Source: Methylotenera_A sp040387515
GTDB lineage: Bacteria > Pseudomonadota > Gammaproteobacteria > Burkholderiales > Methylophilaceae
Direction of reading: 5' to 3'
DNA length: 64,000 bases
Assembly: GCA_040387515.1 (NCBI GenBank)
Contig: JAZKDP010000018.1
Coordinates: forward strand, 32,079-96,078
Shown here: positions 44,540 to 53,529 of the stretch, piece after piece
How positions within the stretch are numbered: the stretch's first letter is position 1
Layout of the letters: each line of letters opens with the position of its first letter
The notes under the pieces: model-generated
Told to the model about the DNA's origin: nothing
The model's input: the letters and a program-made list of their open reading frames with translations, nothing else
Databases searched by the model: none
Program-made: the position numbers and the translations under genes

Positions 44540-45377
44540 CTGCATCCGTATCATCGTCACGCGCCCAAAAAAAGCGGTCAGGGATAAATTGCCCCATGCC
44601 TGGGCGGAAAGCATTTTTAAGTGTTTGCCATGTGTATTCTTGCGCCTCTTGAATGGCTTCTTCCATACTCAGGCCATGCGCCAAACACGCCGCAATTGCA
44701 CTAGTTAATGTGCACCCTGAGCCATGATAACTGCCTGCAAGCCGCTCCCAGTGGTAGGCTCTAATCAAACCACTCGCACCAGATGGGCTTGTGCCGTAAA
44801 GCGAGTTGACCACATCGGTGCTGCGTTCGTGCGTACCAGTAATCAACACATACTCTGCACCCAATTCCAATAAACGCTGTGCCGCTTCCTCTAATGAAGT
44901 ATTCTGAACTTCATCGCCCTCATCGGAAAACGCTAAACGGCGCGCTTCTATACTATTGGGTGTAATTAAGGTGGCCTGCGGAAATAGCAACTCAGTCATC
45001 GCCGCTTGCATGTCTTCATTCGCCAACTCGTCGCCACGGCCAGAAGTTAAAATTGGGTCAATCAATAACGGCACATCAGGATAATCCGCCATAATTTCAG
45101 CGATTACCGCAATATTTTCAACGCTGCCTAGTAAACCTAATTTAAATGCAGATACCTGCACATCTTCCAAAATCGTGCGCGCCTGATCATTAATCCAATC
45201 GGCGTCTAGCGCCATCACGCTTTCAACACCTACTGTGTCTTGTACGGTAATGCCGGTCACAACAGACAGCGGGTGGCAACCAATACTGGCCAGCGCCAAA
45301 ATATCTGCTTGCAAACCTGCGCCGCCACTAGGGTCTGTGGCTGCAAACGTTAAAACGGTTGGTGGAGTTGGTGTCAT
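44511..45377 (-). CDS. thiD: Hydroxymethylpyrimidine/phosphomethylpyrimidine kinase
   Basis: 288 residues from ATG 45377 (GTG 45380 is also possible). It phosphorylates HMP and HMP-P for ThiE. Ribokinase-fold motifs: FAATDPSGGAGLQADI, DPILTSGRGDELA, LITPNSIEARRL, and the C-terminal ATP/anion-hole motif GSYHGSGCTLTSAIAACLAHG. The C-terminus is longer than usual by ~20 charged residues (ARDDDTDADEKVPFIQH). The start lies about 12 bases after the CCA end of tRNA-Gly, and its ribosome site (AAGAAAG) falls in that gap. The downstream frame overlaps thiE. Confidence 0.96.
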   Translation of the reverse strand: MTPTPPTVLTFAATDPSGGAGLQADILALASIGCHPLSVVTGITVQDTVGVESVMALDADWINDQARTILEDVQVSAFKLGLLGSVENIAVIAEIMADYPDVPLLIDPILTSGRGDELANEDMQAAMTELLFPQATLITPNSIEARRLAFSDEGDEVQNTSLEEAAQRLLELGAEYVLITGTHERSTDVVNSLYGTSPSGASGLIRAYHWERLAGSYHGSGCTLTSAIAACLAHGLSMEEAIQEAQEYTWQTLKNAFRPGMGQFIPDRFFWARDDDTDADEKVPFIQH

Positions 45378-45389
45378 CACATTCTTTCT

Positions 45390-45463
45390 TGGAGCGGCTG
45401 GCGAGAATCGAACTCGTGTATCAAGCTTGGGAAGCTAGCGTTCTACCATTGAACTACAGCCGC
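45390..45463 (-). tRNA. tRNA-Gly (anticodon CCC)
   Basis: A 74-nt cloverleaf reading GCGGCTG/CAGCCGC in the acceptor stem, D-stem GTTC/GAAC, anticodon loop TTCCCAA (anticodon CCC, codon GGG), TTCGATT in the T loop and an encoded CCA end. It resembles E. coli tRNA-Gly(CCC) closely. Two imperfect pairs are seen: T28-T42 in the anticodon stem and A49-C65 in the T-stem. The 3' end is only ~12 nt before thiD. Confidence 0.92.
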
Positions 45464-45535
45464 AAATAGTCATTTAGCTAAAACGTCATTTTACTGCGTT
45501 TTTGCAGTAGATGCAGACTGGGCCATAAAACAATC

Positions 45536-47767
45536 TTAAAACTCCAGTGGGTCTATATCCAAACTCCAACGAATTTTTGCAGCGAGTGGTAAAACACTAA
45601 TTTGCGGCATCCACATTTTGAGTAAGCGCTGTAAAGCAACACGGCTATTCGCTTGCAGCAATAATTGCGCACGCTCCAAACCTTTCAAACGCTCCATTTG
45701 CGGACGAATCGGATCGTAAATCATCACTTCGGTCTTAAGCAATCGCGCAATATTAATGGCTTGATGGAGAAATTGCTGAACTTGCGTGTAATCATTGGCT
45801 TCTGCGCGCAATAATGCAAAAAAACTAATGGGTGGAAACTGCATCAATTGCCGCTCTTGCAAACATTCATTGGCATAGCTGACATAATCTTGCGCACGCA
45901 GTGCATGAAAAAGCGCATGCTGCGGAAAAGCCGTTTGTATCAATACTTCACCAGCTTTTTCAGCGCGCCCAGCGCGTCCAGCCACCTGCATCAACTGTGC
46001 AAACAAACGTTCGCCAGCACGAAAATCTGGGCTGTAGAGTGCACTGTCCGTATCAATCACGCCAACCAAAGTCAGATTAGGGAAATCATGCCCTTTGGCA
46101 AGCATTTGCGTACCAACCAAAATATCGATTTCTTGATTATGTACTTGGGTTAATAAATCCGTCAGTGCGTTTTTATTACGCATGCTGTCACGATCCACGC
46201 GCGCAATTCTGGCGGTTGGTAGCAACGATTGCAGCGTTTGCTCCAATCGTTGCGTCGCTTGCCCAATTGGCCGCATATCCGCGTTGCCGCAACTGGGGCA
46301 TTGCAATGGGATTTTTTGCTCATGCCCACAGTGATGGCATTTCAATCTTTTCTGGCTTAAATGCACCACCAGCCTTGCCGAACAACGCGTACAAGGCGCA
46401 ACCCATTGGCAGGCATTGCAATGCAAAACTGGCGCATAGCCACGCCGGTTAATGAACAATAAGCTTTGTTCGCCTTTATTTAAACGTTCGCGCAAAGCCT
46501 TAATAAGCAGAGGCGACAAACCATTTTCAGTAGGCGATTTTGCAATATCAATACAAAAAATATTCGGCAACACGGCGTTTTCAACCGCACGCTGAGTGAG
46601 ACTTAACAAGCCATACTGCTGTTTTTGTGCGCTTTTATGTGTTTCGTCAGGCGCGCCTGTTGCATTGAACCAGGTTTCTAAAGAAGGTGTAGCGCTACCT
46701 AAAATAATGGGGATATTCAGCTGTTTGGCACGCACCATCGCCACATCGCGCGCATGATAACGCATGCCATCTTGCTGCTTATAAGAGCCATCATGCTCTT
46801 CGTCCATCACAACCATTTTTAGATGCGGCATAGGCGTAAACACACTTAAACGTGTGCCAATCACAATTTTTGCTGCGCCAGAACTAGCGGCAAGCCAGTT
46901 TTGCAGACGCTCACTTTCGCTTAAATTACTGTGTAGCGAGACTAAGGGGAATTGACTTAAGCGGCTTCTAAAACGTGCTTCTAGTTGGGGCGTTAAGTTT
47001 ATTTCTGGCACCAGCACCAATACCTGCGCACCAACTCCTTGTGCATTTTTTTGGCTAAGTATTTGTTGTAAAACCCGAATGTAGATTTCTGTTTTTCCAC
47101 TACCAGTAATACCAAACAAGAGCCAAGGCTTAAAATTGTGAGTGAGTGCCAACACGCAATTTATGGACTTTTCTTGCTCGTCATTTAATTGTGGCGCATC
47201 TGTAGATGATGGCATCGAGGCTTTAATTGCCAACACTTCCTGTGCGCTGACCATATTCAACTGCTCAAGCTCAGCAATCGCCTTGCGCCAGCCAGTTGAT
47301 ACCAAACCAAGCTCCGCTTCGGTAACATTTGGTTGACCTTGCAAAAGCGCAACAATGCGATGCATTAAGGCTTTGCGCGCTGGAATTTGACTTATATCCG
47401 CATCATTAATCAAAGCGTAAGCAAATTGTTTACGCGAAACCGCTGGCTTAATTTGGCGCAAACGCAATGGCAGCGCCGACATTAAAGCTTGCCCCAGCGG
47501 ATAGTGATAGTAATTGGCACAGAATTGCAGCAATTTAAAGGTGTGGCTATCAAAAACCACATCATCAAAAACATGTGAGACTGACTTTAATTTTTCTATT
47601 GGGTAATCGGATGTTTGTGCGATTCCCACCACCACGCCAACCAAATTGCGCCCCGCAAAAGAAACCACAACACGGTTGCCAATATGCGCGACAGAGTCGC
47701 CATTTAAGTAATCGAAAGTTCGATTTAACGGCACATCCAACGCGATATTTAAAATAATGGGCGGCAT
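45536..47767 (-). CDS. priA: Primosomal protein N' (replication restart helicase PriA)
   Basis: A 743-residue SF2 helicase that reloads the replisome at stalled forks. The N-terminal 3'-DNA-binding domain (residues 1-~110) leads to Walker A GITGSGKTEIYIRVL, the DEEH box (VVMDEEHDGSYKQQDG), GSATPSLET, and the C-terminal helicase motifs (INRRGYAP, QVAGRAGRAEKAGEVLIQT). The PriA zinc region is intact, with eight cysteines: CNAC, CTRC, CHHC and CPSC. Full length. It stands alone, facing argS divergently across 136 bp. Confidence 0.97.
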   Translation of the reverse strand: MPPIILNIALDVPLNRTFDYLNGDSVAHIGNRVVVSFAGRNLVGVVVGIAQTSDYPIEKLKSVSHVFDDVVFDSHTFKLLQFCANYYHYPLGQALMSALPLRLRQIKPAVSRKQFAYALINDADISQIPARKALMHRIVALLQGQPNVTEAELGLVSTGWRKAIAELEQLNMVSAQEVLAIKASMPSSTDAPQLNDEQEKSINCVLALTHNFKPWLLFGITGSGKTEIYIRVLQQILSQKNAQGVGAQVLVLVPEINLTPQLEARFRSRLSQFPLVSLHSNLSESERLQNWLAASSGAAKIVIGTRLSVFTPMPHLKMVVMDEEHDGSYKQQDGMRYHARDVAMVRAKQLNIPIILGSATPSLETWFNATGAPDETHKSAQKQQYGLLSLTQRAVENAVLPNIFCIDIAKSPTENGLSPLLIKALRERLNKGEQSLLFINRRGYAPVLHCNACQWVAPCTRCSARLVVHLSQKRLKCHHCGHEQKIPLQCPSCGNADMRPIGQATQRLEQTLQSLLPTARIARVDRDSMRNKNALTDLLTQVHNQEIDILVGTQMLAKGHDFPNLTLVGVIDTDSALYSPDFRAGERLFAQLMQVAGRAGRAEKAGEVLIQTAFPQHALFHALRAQDYVSYANECLQERQLMQFPPISFFALLRAEANDYTQVQQFLHQAINIARLLKTEVMIYDPIRPQMERLKGLERAQLLLQANSRVALQRLLKMWMPQISVLPLAAKIRWSLDIDPLEF

Positions 47768-47903
47768 ATTGATAGCTTATTTAGTCAGCTTAAAGACTAG
47801 CTTAGATTAATAGTCCTGCTTGGGTTAAAATACTGTTTTTGCATTATTCGTTTAGTGTAATTTTTAATACTATTTGATGATTATTCTGAAAGCTTAACCG
47901 ACT

Positions 47904-49562
47904 TTGAAAGCCCATTTAACCAAATTACTCACCAGCGCCGCTGACAGCATAGGCGCAGATATTGCCGAAATCAATATTGTGCTTGAGCGCCCAAAATCAG
48001 CTGAGCATGGCGATTTTTCTAGCAATTTGGCTATGGTTCTCGCCAAATCTTTACGCAAAAACCCGCGCGAATTAGCGACCAGTTTAATCAAAGCCTTGCC
48101 ACAAAGCGAATATATCGCAAAAGCAGAAATCGCAGGTGCAGGATTTATCAATTTCTTTTTGAACGCGCAATCGAAACAAAGCGTAATCGGCGATATTTTG
48201 CAGCAAGGCGCGCAATTTGGCCGCAATGACTCAGGTGAAAATGCAAAAGTACAAGTGGAGTTTGTATCTGCAAATCCAACTGGGCCTTTACATGTTGGAC
48301 ATGGTCGCGGCGCGGCAGTCGGTGATTGCCTTGCGCGTTTGCTGGATGCAAACGGCTGGGATGTGACGCGCGAATTTTATTACAATGATGCTGGTGCGCA
48401 AATTGATAATTTAGTGATTTCAGTGTTGGCGCGTGCCAAAGGTATTGCGGTCGATGACGCAAGCTTTCCTGAAAATGGCTATCGCGGTGATTATATTGTG
48501 GATATCGCCAATGCTTATTTAGCAAAAAAAACGGTAGTAGCGGATGACATGCAAGTAACCGCCAGTGGCGATTTGAATGATACGGAATCTGTGCGCGCCT
48601 TTGCTGTGGCTTATTTGCGACATGAGCAGGATTTAGATTTAAACGCATTTCAAATCAAATTCAATGTATTTTCGCTAGAAAGCAATCTGTATGAGACAGG
48701 CAAAGTTGAAAAAACTGTTCAAGCATTAATCAAAAACGGTCATACCTATGAACAAGACGGGGCGCTATGGTTAAAAACTACTGATTATGGCGATGATAAA
48801 GACCGCGTGATGCGTAAGACTGATGGTGGTTATACTTATTTTGTGCCAGATGTCGCCTATCACCTAGATAAATGGAATCGTGGCTTTGTACGCGTAATCA
48901 ATGAGCAGGGCGCAGACCATCACAGCACGATTACTAGAGTTAGGGCTGGTTTGCAGGCTTTAAATGTAGGCATTCCGCCCGCCTGGCCAGATTATGTATT
49001 ACACCAAATGGTCACCGTGATGCGTGGTGGTGAAGAGGTCAAATTATCAAAACGCGCTGGCAGCTATGTTACCTTGCGCGATTTAATCGATGAAGTGGGT
49101 TGCGATGCAACACGTTATTTCCTGGCAGCGCGCCGTGCCGATTCACAATTAATATTTGATATTGACTTGGCCCGCGCACAAACCAACGATAATCCTGTCT
49201 ATTACATTCAATATGCACATGCACGTATTAATAGCGTGTTAACGCAGTGGAATGGTGAAGTTTCCAGCCTAAAACAAGTCGATTTAAGCCCGCTTAACAT
49301 GCCAAATGAGGCAAAATTGATGCAGCGTTTGAGTGAATATCCTGAAGTGGTTAGCAATGCCGCAACCGAATTAGCGCCACATACCGTTGCTAATTATTTA
49401 AAAGAGTGCGCAGCAGATTTACACAGTTATTATAACGATACTAAATTTTTAGTAGACGATGAACCGACTAAATTGGCGCGCATGGCTTTAATCGCCGCCA
49501 CACAACAAGTGCTGAAAAATGGCTTAGGCTTGTTAGGTGTCAATGCACCGAATAAAATGTAA
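47904..49562 (+). CDS. argS: Arginyl-tRNA synthetase
   Basis: A 552-residue class I synthetase charging tRNA-Arg. The start is a TTG at 47904 (MKAHLTKLLTSAADSIGADI), with family-type N-terminal domain alignment. Signature: FVSANPTGPLHVGHGRGAA (HIGH-type motif), followed by EFYYNDAGAQIDNL, KTDGGYTYFVPDVAYH, HHSTITRVRAGLQAL and the anticodon-binding domain ending NGLGLLGVNAPNKM. There is no classic KMSKS, as is normal for ArgS. Full length. It precedes the SPOR-domain gene by 60 bp on the same strand. Confidence 0.97.
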   Translation: MKAHLTKLLTSAADSIGADIAEINIVLERPKSAEHGDFSSNLAMVLAKSLRKNPRELATSLIKALPQSEYIAKAEIAGAGFINFFLNAQSKQSVIGDILQQGAQFGRNDSGENAKVQVEFVSANPTGPLHVGHGRGAAVGDCLARLLDANGWDVTREFYYNDAGAQIDNLVISVLARAKGIAVDDASFPENGYRGDYIVDIANAYLAKKTVVADDMQVTASGDLNDTESVRAFAVAYLRHEQDLDLNAFQIKFNVFSLESNLYETGKVEKTVQALIKNGHTYEQDGALWLKTTDYGDDKDRVMRKTDGGYTYFVPDVAYHLDKWNRGFVRVINEQGADHHSTITRVRAGLQALNVGIPPAWPDYVLHQMVTVMRGGEEVKLSKRAGSYVTLRDLIDEVGCDATRYFLAARRADSQLIFDIDLARAQTNDNPVYYIQYAHARINSVLTQWNGEVSSLKQVDLSPLNMPNEAKLMQRLSEYPEVVSNAATELAPHTVANYLKECAADLHSYYNDTKFLVDDEPTKLARMALIAATQQVLKNGLGLLGVNAPNKM

Positions 49563-49622
49563 GCTCATTTGAATATAAACGTTATAACAATGTTAAGTAA
49601 CAAGCCATATTAAGGACGCAAG

Positions 49623-50240
49623 ATGAGTAAAGATTATAAACCTGCCGCACGCAAAAATAGCAGCAGCAAAGGCAGCCCGTTTTTCACAGGCTTGTTAATT
49701 GGATTGTTGCTGGGTGTTGGTTTGTCAGTTGGCTTAACCATGTACATCCAAGATTCTGATAGCCCTTTCAGCGACAATAAAGTATCAAGACCAAACAAAG
49801 ATATGCTGTCTGAAAAGCTACCAAAACAAAAAATAGCCACCGAAAGTGCTTTGCCAACGGAAGAAAATCCTGATGCAGCTGCGCAAAAGAAAACCGATAA
49901 TCAATTCGATTTTTATACCATTCTGCCGGAAACCGAAAGTACAGTAACGGAGAAAGAAGTAAAAGATAATGCATTAACGGTCAAAAAAGATAATTATTTT
50001 CTACAAATTGGCGCATTTCAAAATGAAGCGGATGCAGACAATATGAAAGCAAAATTGGCTTTGCAAGGGTTTGAAGCGGTTGTGCAAACGGCCAGCATTC
50101 CAGAAAAAGGCGTTTGGCATCGCGTACGCGTTGGGCCGTTAAGTGATATTGATCAGATTAACAAGATTAGAGGCGATTTAACCACAGGTGGTTTTAATAC
50201 CGATTTAATTAAGGTACATACTGAAACTAAAACACAATAA
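49623..50240 (+). CDS. SPOR domain-containing protein (FtsN-like)
   Basis: A 205-residue single-pass inner-membrane protein. A short basic cytosolic segment precedes one TM helix (FFTGLLIGLLLGVGLSVGLTM, ~residues 21-41), then a long low-complexity periplasmic linker. A C-terminal SPOR domain follows (FLQIGAFQNEADADNMKAKL, WHRVRVGPLSDIDQI, residues ~125-200), which binds denuded septal peptidoglycan. This layout is that of FtsN and related divisome proteins. ATG has an AAGGACG site 6 bases ahead. It follows argS directly and precedes dsbA by 131 bp; these co-directional genes may share transcripts. Confidence 0.88.
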   Translation: MSKDYKPAARKNSSSKGSPFFTGLLIGLLLGVGLSVGLTMYIQDSDSPFSDNKVSRPNKDMLSEKLPKQKIATESALPTEENPDAAAQKKTDNQFDFYTILPETESTVTEKEVKDNALTVKKDNYFLQIGAFQNEADADNMKAKLALQGFEAVVQTASIPEKGVWHRVRVGPLSDIDQINKIRGDLTTGGFNTDLIKVHTETKTQ

Positions 50241-50371
50241 CTTGTCCTAACAACTTGTCATCTTTTTAGCTTTATTAACCGTTGTTAAGCTTGATTTATT
50301 GCCTCAAAGATTAACTGTACGAATAATCAAATTTTTAAAATAAATATTTCAAAGTAAATTAGGAACCATCC

Positions 50372-51028
50372 ATGAAAAAGTTTTTAAGTATATTAATGTT
50401 GTTGTTAAGCACTTCTGTTGCGGCTGAACCCAAACCAGGTGCAGAGTTTGATGCGGTAGCACAGCCAATTACCACCGATGTGGCGACTAAAATTGAAGTA
50501 ATGGAAGTTTTTTGGTATGGCTGCATTCATTGTTACCAAATGGAAGCGCCTTTAAACGCTTGGGTGAAAAAATTGCCAGCCGATGTTTATTTTAAACGCA
50601 TGCCAGCGCTACCACGTGCCGATTGGGCACCGATGGCAAAAGCTTATTTTGCGATGGAAACACTGGGCATTCAAGAGAAATTACACACACAATTGTTTGA
50701 TGCGATTCATAAACAAAAAGTGTTGAACCCAACCGACGAAAAAGCAGCGATTGATTGGATTACCAAAGCCAGCGGTTTAGATAAAATCAAAGTAGAACAA
50801 GCATTTAAATCGTTCACCATTAATACTAATTTAAATCGCGCTGCCCAAATTTTCCGCGCATCTGGCGCAACTGGCGTACCAAGTTTGATTATTGATGGTA
50901 AGTACATCACATCCAGCACGACCAGTGGTGGCAATGCAGAAGCATTAAAAGTAGCTGATTATATTATTGAAAATGTACGTAAAGCTAAAGCCACACAAAC
51001 TACAAAAGCGCCAGCCGAAAAAAAGTAG
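50372..51028 (+). CDS. dsbA: Thiol:disulfide interchange protein DsbA-like
   Basis: A 218-residue periplasmic oxidoreductase that introduces disulfides into exported proteins. Signal peptide MKKFLSILMLLLSTSVAA, then the thioredoxin fold (VEVFWYG) with active site CIHC (Cys51, Cys54) where most DsbA have CPHC, the helical insertion (~residues 100-160), and the cis-proline loop TGVPS (Pro170). A Lys/Ala/Thr-rich C-terminal tail follows. The isoleucine between the catalytic cysteines is unusual and could alter redox potential; the partner DsbB is not in the window. Confidence 0.92.
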   Translation: MKKFLSILMLLLSTSVAAEPKPGAEFDAVAQPITTDVATKIEVMEVFWYGCIHCYQMEAPLNAWVKKLPADVYFKRMPALPRADWAPMAKAYFAMETLGIQEKLHTQLFDAIHKQKVLNPTDEKAAIDWITKASGLDKIKVEQAFKSFTINTNLNRAAQIFRASGATGVPSLIIDGKYITSSTTSGGNAEALKVADYIIENVRKAKATQTTKAPAEKK

Positions 51029-51106
51029 TTCGGGCACCGACTTAAGCTAGGAGTGTTATAAAGCTACAATCTAAAAACTAGATTGATCAATTATGCAGTA
51101 ATCTCA

Positions 51107-51135
51107 AACCCGCTGATGCTCACGCACAGCGGGTT
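51107..51135 (+). terminator. Intrinsic terminator of dsbA
   Basis: AACCCGCTG and CAGCGGGTT form a perfect 9-bp stem with an 11-nt loop, followed by CTTTATG. It is only 27 bp before the SDR gene start, so it also lies in that gene's promoter region. Confidence 0.7.
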
Positions 51136-51161
51136 CTTTATGCGTTAAACTTATCGCCAAT

Positions 51162-51998
51162 ATGCAAAAAATATTTATTACGGGCGCATCTAGCGGCATT
51201 GGCCAAGCATTGGCACATGAGTACGCAAAGCGCCATCAATATACTGGTTGCATCATTGGTCTGGCTGCTAGACGAAGTGAGCACTTACAAGAACTAGCTG
51301 ATAGCTTACAAAACCAATATAAGACCACCTGCAGAATTTATCCTTTGGACGTGCGTGATAGCTTGGCGTGTCAATTAGCAGCACAAGATTTTATACAGCA
51401 ATATGGCGCACCCAATATTGTCATTGCAAATGCTGGCGTTAGTCGCGGCACGCTCACAGAATTCCGAGAAGACATGCCTGCTTTTCAAGCTGTGATGGAC
51501 ATTAATGTGATGGGCATGGTGCACACCTTTCAGCCATTTATTAAAGCGATGGTTAATGCTGCAAAACATGGTACTTCAAAACTTAATCCTGCAAATAAAA
51601 GTAAAATTGCACAGTTAGTTGGCATTGCCAGTGTGGCAGGCATACGCGGCTTGCCGGGAGCAGGGGCTTACAGTGCAAGCAAAGCCGCGGCCATTAGCTA
51701 TTTAGAAAGTTTACGTGTAGAAATGGCTGCACAAAATATTGCTGTGACGACTATTGCCCCTGGCTATATTCGCACCGCCATGACTGACGTTAATCAATAC
51801 AAAATGCCTTTTTTAATGGATGCAGATATCGCCGCAGCCAAATTTGTAGACGCCATTAAAGCGAAGCGTCGCTTTGTAGTCATCCCTTGGCAAATGGGGT
51901 TTGTCGCAAGATTTATGCGTTTTATTCCGCCATTTTTATGGGATTGGGCAATGAAAAAAGCACCGTACAAAGAACGCACTAATTGGGATTGGCTGTAG
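51162..51998 (+). CDS. SDR family short-chain dehydrogenase/reductase
   Basis: A 278-residue classical SDR. The NAD(P)-binding motif TGASSGIGQAL is at the N-terminus, NAG is present (IVIANAGVSRG), and the catalytic residues are in place: Ser in GIASVAGIRG and YSASK (Tyr-x-x-x-Lys). The C-terminal ~60 residues include APGYIRTAMTD and a hydrophobic end suggestive of membrane association (FVARFMRFIPPFLWDWAMKKA), resembling lipid-directed SDRs. Substrate unknown. It stands alone on the plus strand. Confidence 0.92.
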   Translation: MQKIFITGASSGIGQALAHEYAKRHQYTGCIIGLAARRSEHLQELADSLQNQYKTTCRIYPLDVRDSLACQLAAQDFIQQYGAPNIVIANAGVSRGTLTEFREDMPAFQAVMDINVMGMVHTFQPFIKAMVNAAKHGTSKLNPANKSKIAQLVGIASVAGIRGLPGAGAYSASKAAAISYLESLRVEMAAQNIAVTTIAPGYIRTAMTDVNQYKMPFLMDADIAAAKFVDAIKAKRRFVVIPWQMGFVARFMRFIPPFLWDWAMKKAPYKERTNWDWL

Positions 51999-52163
51999 AT
52001 TTTAGTGCTTCTTTAACGTGCCTATACAGCTGATTAATTCATATGTAGGACTTCGCCGATTGTATTTTTCCTATTTTAGCGCGAACATTCGCAACGATGA
52101 CTTTTCTAAGCTATAGTTTGTATGAATGACTTAATTAAAACGTGCCTGAAATAACCTAAGCTT

Positions 52164-52778
52164 GTGCCCATGCATGAAATATCCGACCTGACTGTCTGTG
52201 AGCAGTGCGATGCTGTTTTTCAAAAGCTATCACTGGCTAATGGCGAGATTGCACGCTGCACGCGCTGCGGTAACGAAATGGACCGTAATGCCCAACAGAG
52301 GCGCAATCACCTGCTGCCATTAACCATAGCTAGTCTTATCATATTTGTGATTGCCAATATTTTCCCGATTGTGGAAATGGAATTGCAAGGCTTGCATAGC
52401 CAAACAACATTGTTGGGTGCAGTTTTATCGCTGACTACCGAAGGCATTTCGATGGTGGCATTGTTGGTGCTGGCGACGACTATTTTGTTTCCGTTTATGC
52501 AAATGCTGATTTTGTTCTACCTATTAGTGCCATCAAAACATCCCGATAATCGACCTGGTTTTAGCTTATTAATACGTGTGATGCAGATGCTACGCCCTTG
52601 GGGCATGATAGAGGTGTTTTTGTTAGGCGTGCTGGTTGCACTAATCAAATTATCCAATATGGCGACCATTATCCCTGGCATTGCCTTGTGGGCATTCTGC
52701 ATGTTGACCGTTATGCTCACCGTTGTGGTGTCGTTTAACCCGCGTTATCTGTGGCAACTAGAAGAGTCTGAACAGTAA
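52164..52778 (+). CDS. pqiA: Paraquat-inducible protein A (PqiA-type, first copy)
   Basis: 204 residues with an N-terminal zinc-ribbon-like part (CEQCDAVFQ, CTRCG) and four hydrophobic helices, the half-protein organisation of PqiA/YebS; the second half is encoded by the next gene. The start could be GTG 52164 or ATG 52170. PqiA anchors the MCE subunit PqiB at the inner membrane in a lipid-transport complex. It ends four bases before the second copy. Confidence 0.92.
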   Translation: MPMHEISDLTVCEQCDAVFQKLSLANGEIARCTRCGNEMDRNAQQRRNHLLPLTIASLIIFVIANIFPIVEMELQGLHSQTTLLGAVLSLTTEGISMVALLVLATTILFPFMQMLILFYLLVPSKHPDNRPGFSLLIRVMQMLRPWGMIEVFLLGVLVALIKLSNMATIIPGIALWAFCMLTVMLTVVVSFNPRYLWQLEESEQ

Positions 52779-52782
52779 CACC

Positions 52783-53529
52783 ATGCTGAATTCTTATCGA
52801 AACTTTGCCACGCAAGATACTGCAGATAGCACGCATTTTAATACTGCCACTGGCATAGGCTTGTTATCCTGCCACCAATGCGGCAAATTATGGAAAAGTG
52901 CAAAGCAGGGCGACCGTTGTAAGCATTGCAATGCCACGCTGCATACACGTAAACCCGATAGTATTAACCGCACTTGGGCGTTGGTGATTGCCGCGTGCAT
53001 TATGTATATTCCAGCCAATATGATGCCGGTGATGATTACTAGCACCTTTTTTGAATCACATCAGGACACTATTCTGAGTGGCATTATCTTTTTTTGGGTA
53101 TCGGGTGAGTGGGGCTTGGCTGCAGTGGTTTTTATCGCCAGCTTTCTGGTGCCTTTACTTAAACTAGCTTCATTATTTATATTGCTTATAAGCGCACAGC
53201 AAAAAAGCACTTGGCGGCAACTGGAGCGTGCGAAGTTATACCGTATGGTAGAACTGATTGGACGCTGGTCCATGCTGGACGTATTTGTTGTCTCATTGCT
53301 TGTCGGTTTAGTGCAAATTCAAGGATTTGCCCAGATATCCGCAGGTGTAGGCATAGTGGCTTTTGGCGCAGTAGTGGTGTTAACCATGCTGGCCTCAATC
53401 AGCTTTGATCCACGCTTGATTTGGGATACTGCAAATTCACATAACGATGCACAGCAAACTCAACCAACTGATATCACGAATACTGGCATTGCTAGATCAC
53501 CAGAAAAAACGTTACAAGAAAGAACCTAA
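52783..53529 (+). CDS. pqiA: Paraquat-inducible protein A (PqiA-type, second copy)
   Basis: 248 residues, again with a zinc-ribbon region (CHQCGKLW, CKHCNATL) followed by four hydrophobic helices and motifs ANMMPVMITSTF and GRWSMLDVFVVSLLVGLVQ, matching PqiA domains. In E. coli PqiA both halves are in one protein; here they are split into two adjacent genes. Its stop overlaps the pqiB start (TAATG), so translation is coupled. Confidence 0.92.
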   Translation: MLNSYRNFATQDTADSTHFNTATGIGLLSCHQCGKLWKSAKQGDRCKHCNATLHTRKPDSINRTWALVIAACIMYIPANMMPVMITSTFFESHQDTILSGIIFFWVSGEWGLAAVVFIASFLVPLLKLASLFILLISAQQKSTWRQLERAKLYRMVELIGRWSMLDVFVVSLLVGLVQIQGFAQISAGVGIVAFGAVVVLTMLASISFDPRLIWDTANSHNDAQQTQPTDITNTGIARSPEKTLQERT

